Shown here piece after piece: positions 1-6,478 of a stretch of DNA of 6,478 nt. The DNA is taken from contig DATDRQ010000194.1 in NCBI GenBank assembly GCA_035291645.1, positions 1 to 6,478 on the forward strand, read 5' to 3'. Source of the DNA: DATDRQ01 sp035291645 (lineage in GTDB: Bacteria > Chloroflexota > Anaerolineae > Anaerolineales > UBA4823). Every line of letters starts with the position of its first letter. Within the stretch, counting starts at the first letter, position 1. The translations under genes were made by a program, and so were the position numbers. The notes under the pieces are model-generated. The model ran no database searches and was not told where the DNA came from. It saw only the letters and a list, made by a program, of their open reading frames with translations.

Positions 1-78
1 GGCAGGGTTCAATCCCGGAACATCGCCGCCGCCGGTCAAGATGGCGATGACGCCGCTCTTTCTTTGAATGTTCGCCAT
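1..78 (-). CDS. 6-phosphofructokinase, N-terminal fragment (cut by window edge)
   Basis: Only the first 26 codons are inside the window. The reading frame starts at an ATG (76-78) and encodes MANIQRKSGVIAILTGGGDV followed by PGLNPA. The stretch ILTGGGDVPGLN is the nucleotide-phosphate binding loop at the start of the PFK-A family (ILTSGGDAPGMN in classical bacterial enzymes), which phosphorylates fructose-6-phosphate in glycolysis. The start is supported by GAGGTG (85-90) six bases upstream. The TGGGD and GLN variants are common in PPi-dependent or mixed-substrate PFK clades, but the residue that decides ATP versus PPi use lies beyond the window, so the phosphoryl donor is unknown. It sits 48 bp downstream of the acyl-CoA mutase on the same strand and may be read through from it, although a hairpin lies in the gap. 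Confidence 0.87.
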   Translation of the reverse strand, partial: MANIQRKSGVIAILTGGGDVPGLNPA

Positions 79-95
79 AAAATTCACCTCGCCGA

Positions 96-126
96 TTGAA
101 ATTCGGGGGTTATTGTACTCCGAATT

Positions 127-130
<4 letters not shown>
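96..130. repeat. Inverted repeat spanning the mutase stop codon, before the phosphofructokinase
   Basis: TTGAAATTCGG (96-106) and CCGAATTTCAA (120-130) are perfect 11-bp inverted arms. One wobble pair and one G-C pair extend the stem to 13 bp around a 9-base loop. The arm at 120-130 includes the mutase stop codon (127-129). On the minus strand no U-run follows the hairpin, so it does not look like a classical intrinsic terminator. It could be an mRNA-stabilising or attenuating hairpin between the two genes, or a DNA operator upstream of the kinase. The pairing is seen; the function is inference. Confidence 0.6.
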
Positions 131-1806
<1,676 letters not shown>

Positions 1807-1820
1807 GCAAGCCTCCTTTG

Positions 1821-2171
1821 TTAGATATCTATCCCCGAAAGGATGGCCTGATGCAAGCCGGGAGAAGAACGGCTTAACCGGTCGAACTCGCTGCGGGTAT
1901 ATGTAAAAAGATCGACACCCACCGGGAAGCAGAGCGGCAGATAGTCAGTGAAACGTTCGCGTGGGGATTTTTTGGACGAGGAGAGGATCAGGCACAAGTC
2001 GACGTCACTGCCTGGGGTGGGCAGGCCATTCACCCAGGAGCCGAACCAGATCACGCGCTCGATTTCCGGATGTCGTTGGCGTAAACGGGCGACGTGATCC
2101 GCGACCGTCTGGCTGACCCGGTCACGATCGATCGATTTGATAACGACAGAACTCAAGGATCGCCTCTGCAT
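1821..2171 (-). CDS. MNT-type nucleotidyltransferase domain protein
   Basis: A small soluble protein, 116 residues from the ATG at 2171. It has the polymerase-beta-like nucleotidyltransferase signature: FGSWVNG at 43-49 (Gly44-Ser45), then SDVDL at 55-59 supplying Asp56 and Asp58, and a third acidic residue, Asp87, in GVDLFTYT. All three metal-binding carboxylates are therefore present and the domain should be active. Such proteins transfer an NMP to a protein or small molecule; many pair with HEPN proteins as toxin-antitoxin or AMPylating modules, but no HEPN gene is adjacent. The start is uncertain. The frame is open to a TTG at 2231 and an ATG at 2195, neither with a good ribosome binding site. 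A TTG at 2156 has AGAGG (2163-2167) six bases upstream and may be the true start. The stop is 14 bp before the mutase ATG, with the mutase ribosome binding site filling the gap, so the two are very probably cotranscribed. Confidence 0.85.
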   Translation of the reverse strand: MQRRSLSSVVIKSIDRDRVSQTVADHVARLRQRHPEIERVIWFGSWVNGLPTPGSDVDLCLILSSSKKSPRERFTDYLPLCFPVGVDLFTYTRSEFDRLSRSSPGLHQAILSGIDI

Positions 2172-2189
2172 GCCGGATTGCGTTCCGGC
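2172..2189. repeat. Small inverted repeat in the nucleotidyltransferase leader
   Basis: GCCGGA (2172-2177) and TCCGGC (2184-2189) form perfect 6-bp arms around a 6-base spacer. They abut the ATG at 2171 and lie just upstream of the AGAGG that would serve the TTG start at 2156. In the mRNA it would be a compact GC hairpin directly upstream of the initiation region. A role in translation is possible but not shown. Confidence 0.4.
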
Positions 2190-2291
2190 TTTCATCCTGG
2201 GTGTAATAATCGGTTGGGGCGCCGGAACCAATCAGGAAAGCGATTGACCATGATTTGCCGAGCCTTGGGCTACAAGAATAGCGACGCAGGT

Positions 2292-2300
2292 ATTATAGCA
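2292..2300 (-). promoter_or_regulatory. Extended -10 promoter for the nucleotidyltransferase-mutase unit
   Basis: Read on the minus strand, this is TGCTATAAT: a perfect TATAAT -10 hexamer (2292-2297) with the TG dinucleotide of an extended -10 element. No recognisable -35 lies 16-18 bp upstream, which extended -10 promoters tolerate. Transcription would begin near 2285, giving a leader of roughly 110-130 bases before the likely start codons. Confidence 0.6.
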
Positions 2301-2358
2301 TTGACGGAAAGACCGGGCGCCAGAAACGAAGCTCGTGCTGGAGCAAGAAGGAAAGTGA

Positions 2359-2388
2359 TTGACGGCGCAGGCGGATGCGTGGTAGAAT
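2359..2388 (+). promoter_or_regulatory. Sigma-70 type promoter of tRNA-Glu
   Basis: TTGACG (2359-2364) and TAGAAT (2383-2388) are separated by 18 bp, each one base off the -35 and -10 consensus. The predicted start near 2395 leaves only about five bases before the mature tRNA 5' end at 2400, the usual arrangement for a short precursor trimmed by RNase P. Confidence 0.75.
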
Positions 2389-2399
2389 TTCGTCGCTCT

Positions 2400-2472
2400 G
2401 CCCCCATCGTCTAGGGGCCCAGGACGTGGCCCTCTCAAGGCCAAAACAGGGGTTCGATTCCCCTTGGGGGCA
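2400..2472 (+). tRNA. tRNA-Glu (anticodon CTC)
   Basis: A complete 73-base cloverleaf. The acceptor stem pairs GCCCCCA (2400-2406) with TGGGGGC (2465-2471), and the discriminator A is at 2472. The D arm is GTC...GAC with an AGGGG...CAGG loop. The anticodon stem TGGCC/GGCCA encloses the loop CTCTCAA, giving anticodon CTC, which reads the glutamate codon GAG. The T arm is AGGGG-TTCGATT-CCCCT. The 3' CCA is not encoded (ACAAG follows). It is the only plus-strand gene here and converges on the lipoprotein gene, with a hairpin terminator between them. Confidence 0.95.
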
Positions 2473-2485
2473 CAAGCATAATAAA

Positions 2486-2512
2486 AATCCTCCCCAACCT
2501 AAGGGGAGGATT
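2486..2512. terminator. Bidirectional intrinsic terminator between tRNA-Glu and the lipoprotein gene
   Basis: AATCCTCCCC (2486-2495) and GGGGAGGATT (2503-2512) form a perfect 10-bp stem with a 7-base loop. On the minus strand the stem runs into TTTTTATTAT, a good U-tract, so it should terminate the lipoprotein transcript, whose stop is 68 bp upstream. On the plus strand it lies 13 bp after the tRNA and is followed by the weaker ATCTTTAT, enough to serve the tRNA as well. Confidence 0.85.
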
Positions 2513-2580
2513 ATCTTTATCCCTGGTGTGCAGAGCAACCCTAAAATGGTCACCTGCAGCATCTGGCACCTTACAGCATC

Positions 2581-4323
2581 TTACGGCTGCCAGAATGGCA
2601 GCTGGTCGTCGGCCGGGTCGTTCGTCAGGTTCACCAGCCCGCTCCCATCCAATCCCATCATGTAGACCTCCCAGTTGCCGTCCCGGTCGGTCTGGAAGGC
2701 GATCTGCATCCCATCCGGCGACCAGGCCGGCGACCACTCGTTGGAGGGGCTGTTGGTCAGGTTGCGCCGCCCACTCCCGTCGAGATTGATCACGTAGATG
2801 TCCGATTGGCCTCCCTCGGCGGAGCGGAAGGCGATCTGGGCGCCATCCGGGGACCAGGCCGGGGTGTAATCGATCGCCTCGTCAGCGGTCAACCTGCTCA
2901 CACCGGAGCCGTCGGTATTCATGATGTAGATATCGTAGACGCCCAGCGCCTGATCTCGGTCGGAGACGAAGGCGATCTGCGCCCCATCCGGCGACCAGCT
3001 GGGGGCGAAATCGTCTCTCTGGCTGTTCGTCAGGCGCATCTGGTTCGAGCCATCCGCGTTCATGACGTAGATTTCATTGTTGCCGTCTCGGCGGGAGGTG
3101 AAGGCGATGCGCGTCCCGTCCGGCGACCAGGCCGGGAAGCCTTCATCCGACCCCTCCACCTGGTCGAGTACGGTCTGACCGCTGCCATCGGCATTGATTA
3201 CCGCGATATAGCTGTTGGTCAGTCCGTAGGCCGTGTACACGATGCGCTGCCCGTCTGGCGACCAGGGCCCGGCGAAGCTGTTTGAATCGCCTTCGGTCAG
3301 GCGGGTAACGCCGGAGCCATCGCTGTTCATAAGGAACAGATCGCGGTAACCGCTTCCGCCGCGGGTCGAGTCAAACACGATTTGCTCCGCTGCCACCTCC
3401 GCGGTGGCCTGTCCTTCCGCGAGCTCTACCCCGCAGTTGAGGGTCACAGTATAGAGCTGCTGCTCCGGCGTCACCTGGCAGGCCGAGACCGGTTGGTCCT
3501 GCGGGCAGTTGGCGGATTCGTCCGGCTCCCACTGAGCGCCGGCCCAGCAGATCTGGTCGCCTTTGCGGTAGCCCGCAGAGGTGCCCGTTGGGCCGTCGGC
3601 GACGAGCTGCGGGTCCTGCGTCCAGCCCTGCTCTTCTAACATATTGCCCAGCTCGTCCACCACAGCAGCCGGGCTCTCAAACTGCACGCCGGTGCCCGTG
3701 ATCGTCGCCTGGCAGCCGGTGCCGGAGGCGTTATTGGCGAAATCGTCGAGGGGCTCTTCGGACTGGGTGGGGATCAGATCATCCAGGAAGTGAGACATGG
3801 CCTGGGCTTGCCCGTCGCAGACCTCCATGGACAACGGCTGGATGGTCAATCCTGCGGCGGCCGTCGGCGCGGTATTTGGATCGCACACCCCGTTCCAGTA
3901 ATCCCACACGTCGCAGACTGAGCCATTCGGGAAAGTGCAGGTGCCTTGTTCGTCGTCCTGGCCGTTGTTGCCGGTGATGGCATACGTTCCCCCGGTGATG
4001 ACGCAGTACTGGGCCGCAAAGGTTATATAACCGGTGACTTTCAAGCCGCCAACCGGGCACTCCCCGCGCAGCAGCGCCCATTCCTCGCACTGGCGGCTGT
4101 CCTCGAAGTAGCAGACGCCGTACTGCCCCCCGTCGCCCCGCTCCTGGATCGCGAGCGTGCCGCCTACATCAATGCAGTTCTGGGAGGCGGGGTTGGCGAT
4201 CTGGGCCGGCTCGGTCGTGGCAGGCGCGGCCGGCGCTTCGGTCTGCTGGGCGGGGCCAGCGCAGGCGCTCACCAGGACCAGCGCCAGCAGCATGATCAAG
4301 GTGGTTAGGTAGATTTTTAACAT
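2581..4323 (-). CDS. Secreted lipoprotein: two DUF333-like modules, middle domain and TolB/PD40 propeller
   Basis: 580 residues. The N-terminus is a lipoprotein signal: a hydrophobic segment at about 4-20 ending in the lipobox VSAC, with Cys21 as the lipidated residue, followed by a Pro/Ala/Thr/Glu-rich linker to about 40. Two DUF333-like modules follow (about 44-90 and 101-148), each with four cysteines in near-identical spacing (50, 71, 79, 89 and 107, 129, 137, 147), GGT after the first Cys and a Trp before the last. Residues about 160-300 are a domain I cannot assign, with cysteines at 169, 204, 259, 273, 282 and 297. Residues about 313-580 hold six PD40/TolB-type beta-propeller blades, marked by DGSG/DGSN at 335, 379, 424, 471, 516 and 559 and by WSPDG at 354, 399, 443, 490 and 534. 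A cell-surface binding or scaffolding role is likely, but the ligand is unknown. It is not canonical TolB, since no Tol/Pal genes are nearby. The ATG has AAGGAG (4332-4337) eight bases upstream. Confidence 0.88.
   Translation of the reverse strand: MLKIYLTTLIMLLALVLVSACAGPAQQTEAPAAPATTEPAQIANPASQNCIDVGGTLAIQERGDGGQYGVCYFEDSRQCEEWALLRGECPVGGLKVTGYITFAAQYCVITGGTYAITGNNGQDDEQGTCTFPNGSVCDVWDYWNGVCDPNTAPTAAAGLTIQPLSMEVCDGQAQAMSHFLDDLIPTQSEEPLDDFANNASGTGCQATITGTGVQFESPAAVVDELGNMLEEQGWTQDPQLVADGPTGTSAGYRKGDQICWAGAQWEPDESANCPQDQPVSACQVTPEQQLYTVTLNCGVELAEGQATAEVAAEQIVFDSTRGGSGYRDLFLMNSDGSGVTRLTEGDSNSFAGPWSPDGQRIVYTAYGLTNSYIAVINADGSGQTVLDQVEGSDEGFPAWSPDGTRIAFTSRRDGNNEIYVMNADGSNQMRLTNSQRDDFAPSWSPDGAQIAFVSDRDQALGVYDIYIMNTDGSGVSRLTADEAIDYTPAWSPDGAQIAFRSAEGGQSDIYVINLDGSGRRNLTNSPSNEWSPAWSPDGMQIAFQTDRDGNWEVYMMGLDGSGLVNLTNDPADDQLPFWQP
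2710..3263 (-). repeat. Tandem propeller-blade coding repeats (WSPDG motif)
   Basis: Within the lipoprotein gene, the five WSPDG codon blocks (first at 2710-2724, last at about 3250-3264) recur every 132-141 bp. Each is flanked by similar DNA reading roughly GGCGATCTG...CCATCCGGCGACCAG on the plus strand. The similarity at DNA level indicates duplicated blades that have not fully diverged. It is part of the coding sequence, not an independent element. Confidence 0.7.
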
Positions 4324-4424
4324 GAGGTTTGCTCCTTATCAATTTAATCGGATTGCCTCTCGATTGCAGCTGCGCCATATTTGAGTGTCGCCTGCAACTG
4401 CCGGGACGATATGGTGACGGGGAT

Positions 4425-5105
4425 TTATCCGCCGATCAAAGCGCCCAGGCCCTTGCCCAACAGCACCATGCCAAACACGATAAACAGGACCGTCATCACC
4501 GTGGCGTTGTTTTGCGTCAGCCACGCCTTCCAGGTGTTGAGCGTACCCGCGGCTTTGTCGCCCAGCGCCAGATATAAAATCACCGGCGCAGCAACCGACA
4601 CGCTGGCGAGCACAATAAAGACGGCGAGCGCAACCACAGTCTGCGTCGACCCCAGCCCTGCCGCCGCGATGGCGACGCCGGCTGCAAGCGTCAGAGCAAG
4701 GTTTTTCGGGTTGACTCCCGAAAGCAGCGCACCCAAACCCACCGCCTTGCCCGCCGTCATGGAATCAATCCCGCTCATCCACCTGGGCATTTCGGCCTGC
4801 TCGCCGGGCTGGGGACGCTTTTTCCAGTTGCGATAGGCGAGAAAGAGAAACAACAGTCCAAGCAGGAGGCGCAAGACGGCAGCCAGGGGAGAAGATTCAC
4901 CCCCGGTGGATTGTTGGGCGGGATTGGCGATGAGCACGACGATGGTCCCCACGACGACGAGGCCCAGAATCCAGCCGAGCAAAAAGCCGAGACTCGTACT
5001 GCGCGCCTTCTTGCTGAACAGCATCAAGATCACGGCGATGATCGGCACCGGGCTGAGCGCCACGCCGATGGCAAGCGGTAGAATATCTCCGATTACTGTG
5101 CCCAT
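4425..5105 (-). CDS. GAP / SfLAP-family six-helix integral membrane protein
   Basis: 226 residues, very hydrophobic, with about six membrane segments (approximately 6-29, 40-60, 73-90, 122-150, 154-181 and 201-224) and a basic cytoplasmic-type loop at 91-108 (YRNWKKRPQPGEQ). The pattern IGVALSPVPIIAVILML near the start and LLSGVNPKNLALTL at 128-140 fits the GAP (Sap, sulfolipid-1-addressing) family, which is related to LysE-type exporters. Mycobacterial members help move glycolipids to the surface; outside mycobacteria the substrate is not known, and I make no substrate claim. The ATG has AAGGAGG (5111-5117) with 5-base spacing. It lies 80 bp after the SulP stop and 101 bp before the lipoprotein, on the same strand, so cotranscription is possible. 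Confidence 0.8.
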   Translation of the reverse strand: MGTVIGDILPLAIGVALSPVPIIAVILMLFSKKARSTSLGFLLGWILGLVVVGTIVVLIANPAQQSTGGESSPLAAVLRLLLGLLFLFLAYRNWKKRPQPGEQAEMPRWMSGIDSMTAGKAVGLGALLSGVNPKNLALTLAAGVAIAAAGLGSTQTVVALAVFIVLASVSVAAPVILYLALGDKAAGTLNTWKAWLTQNNATVMTVLFIVFGMVLLGKGLGALIGG

Positions 5106-5185
5106 AGGTTCCTCCTTATGAATCTTCAGAAGGCTCTTTGCTTTTGAATCTTTATGGTTTCAGATTAACTTCGCCGTTCGCGGTA

Positions 5186-6478
5186 TTAAAACGAACTCTG
5201 CGCCAGATCATCGGGTTGGTCCTGACCGGTCTCGTGCAGGAAAGCCTGCACCGCCTCCCGATTGCTGGCATAGCATCGCTCCTGGCTGATTTTTTCCGTC
5301 AGCTGGTAACGCTCCAGCAACTGCGGGATAGGCGGCCCGGCGCGTGCCAATGCGAACACGATCTCGCGCTGGCCCAGGAACTTGAGAACCTGCTCCAAAG
5401 CTTCTGCCCCTGTTATGTCGATGTCGCTCACTGCCTCTGCGTCCAGCACGAACCACTTCACCGGCCTGCCCGCGTTCTCGACCGCGTACCTGGCGCGCTC
5501 TTCAAAGATATGCGCATTGGCGAAGAAGAGTTCCGCCCCAAAACGAAACAGGATCAGGCCCGGCATCGTCATGGTGTTCGCCAGATCTCGCCTGGGATAT
5601 AAACCATGCCCGTCGGGTAGCGGGACCATCACGCTCGTTTGCGGGTTAGCGGCCCGCCTTACCACGTCGATCGTCGAAAGCAGGAAGGCGATAATCACGG
5701 CCTGTAGCGGGCCCAGCGCCAGGACACTCGCCATGCAGACCCCCGCGATCCAGAACTCGGAGCGGCGCTGCTGATACAGGATGCGCAGCCCGTCCACATC
5801 GATCAACGCCAGCACCGCGTTAGCGACAATGCCGGCCAGCACGGCATTCGGGATAAGCGCCAGCCAGCCTGTCAGGAACATCAGCACCAGCGCCACGACG
5901 ACCGCGCCAACCAGGCTTGGTATCTGCGAACGCATGCCGGCGCTATCCATCGCCGCCGTACGCGAGGCGCTCGACCCGACCACCAGGCCTCCGGTCAGTC
6001 CCGCAGCCAGGCCGGCCGCGCCCAGCGCGAACAGTTCCATGTTGGAGTCCACCGTGTCGTCGTACTTGCCGGCGTACTTGCGCACCAGCAACAGCCCTTC
6101 AGCCATGGTGATTCCGACCACTGCCAGGGCAACCGGGAGCAAATTCACATAGTCAGACAGCCCGATTTGCGGGAGATGGAAGGACGGCAGTCCGGAGGGA
6201 ATCGCCCCCAGCAGGCTCACGCCGAGCTGGTCCAGCCCAAAAACCGCCGCCAGCAGCGTGGCCAGGACCAGCGCCACCAGCGCGCCGGGGATTTTCGGCG
6301 CACGGCGTTTCAGCAGGCGGATCAAGACGAACGCGCCCACGCCGATCATCACGCTGTAGACGTTCGCCTGCGGGATACTGCGGATCATGTCCCAGACCTC
6401 GACCAGCCAGCGGTCGGCTTCGACGTGAATGCCCATGATCTTCTGCACCTGGGAGGTCAACACTTCGATGCCCAGGCC
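5186..6478 (-). CDS. SulP/SLC26-family anion transporter with STAS domain (N-terminus outside the window)
   Basis: The frame is open to the window edge (the first visible residues read GLGIEVLTSQVQKIMGI), so the true start lies beyond 6478; about 430 residues are visible of roughly 550 usual. The membrane part shows the SulP core motif GLTGGLVVGSSASRTAAMDS followed by AGMRSQ (encoded at about 5920-6010), a conserved substrate-site region, and several further helices. After the membrane part (about 5565) a C-terminal STAS domain begins at PGLILFRFG, with the loop LDAEAVSDIDITGAEAL that corresponds to the anti-sigma-antagonist fold's DxSG loop. It ends with a short acidic tail and a TAA at 5186-5188. 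Family members carry sulfate, bicarbonate or dicarboxylates across the inner membrane; the substrate cannot be read from sequence. No sulfate-assimilation or carbonic-anhydrase gene is visible nearby to guide the choice. Confidence 0.92.
   Translation of the reverse strand, partial: GLGIEVLTSQVQKIMGIHVEADRWLVEVWDMIRSIPQANVYSVMIGVGAFVLIRLLKRRAPKIPGALVALVLATLLAAVFGLDQLGVSLLGAIPSGLPSFHLPQIGLSDYVNLLPVALAVVGITMAEGLLLVRKYAGKYDDTVDSNMELFALGAAGLAAGLTGGLVVGSSASRTAAMDSAGMRSQIPSLVGAVVVALVLMFLTGWLALIPNAVLAGIVANAVLALIDVDGLRILYQQRRSEFWIAGVCMASVLALGPLQAVIIAFLLSTIDVVRRAANPQTSVMVPLPDGHGLYPRRDLANTMTMPGLILFRFGAELFFANAHIFEERARYAVENAGRPVKWFVLDAEAVSDIDITGAEALEQVLKFLGQREIVFALARAGPPIPQLLERYQLTEKISQERCYASNREAVQAFLHETGQDQPDDLAQSSF

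Noticed and set aside
2449..2474. tRNA 3' end as a possible integration (att) site
   Set aside because: No second copy of the tRNA 3' segment and no integrase or phage gene in the window.
2232..2737. Several short minus-strand frames crossing the tRNA-Glu gene
   Set aside because: They contain the translated reverse complement of the tRNA and terminator (for example CPQGESNPCFGLERAT), a common false protein.
2806..3285. Plus-strand frame with repeated RPIRRPAGG-like motifs
   Set aside because: The repeats are the antisense image of the WSPDG propeller repeats in the lipoprotein gene; there is no independent coding evidence.
2581..3387. Calling the propeller gene tolB of the Tol-Pal system
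   Set aside because: The protein is a lipid-anchored chimera with DUF333-like modules, lacks the TolB N-terminal domain and has no tolQRA or pal neighbours.
5119..5152. Direct repeat TGAATCTT (5119-5126 and 5145-5152) upstream of the GAP-family gene
   Set aside because: An 8-base repeat in a short AT-richer gap is easily chance, and no promoter or known operator pattern accompanies it.

Overview
This is a GC-rich bacterial chromosomal window in which every protein gene lies on the minus strand and one tRNA lies on the plus strand. The gene set is a lipoprotein with a TolB-type propeller, a two-subunit-type B12 acyl-CoA mutase, a GAP-family membrane protein and a SulP transporter, most of them behind strong AAGGAGG-like ribosome binding sites. 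I would guess an environmental Chloroflexota (Anaerolineae-like) genome. That is an impression from protein style, not a demonstrated assignment. I see no phage, insertion sequence, CRISPR or plasmid genes.

Layout in minus-strand transcription order, from the right edge. A SulP-family anion transporter (5186-6478, N-terminus outside the window) is followed after 80 bp by a six-helix GAP/SfLAP-family membrane protein (4425-5105). After 101 bp comes a secreted lipoprotein (2581-4323) with two cysteine-patterned DUF333-like modules, an unassigned cysteine-containing middle region and a C-terminal TolB/PD40 beta-propeller. A strong hairpin terminator (2486-2512) separates this block from a plus-strand tRNA-Glu(CTC) gene (2400-2472) that runs towards it and has its own near-consensus promoter.

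Divergent from the tRNA, an extended -10 promoter (about 2292-2300) starts a second minus-strand unit. It holds a small MNT-type nucleotidyltransferase (about 1821-2171), then after 14 bp a B12-dependent acyl-CoA mutase large subunit (127-1806), then after 48 bp the start of a 6-phosphofructokinase (1-78, cut by the window edge). An 11-13 bp inverted repeat spans the mutase stop codon and the gap before the kinase.

The most informative observation concerns the mutase. It would routinely be called methylmalonyl-CoA mutase, but it carries Phe89 and Gln207 where methylmalonyl-CoA mutase has Tyr89 and Arg207. That pair is the substrate signature of isobutyryl-CoA mutase (IcmA). It also lacks the cobalamin-binding domain, so it needs a partner subunit encoded elsewhere. 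The tight linkage to a nucleotidyltransferase gene has no obvious functional explanation. I did not find a clear new multi-gene system here.
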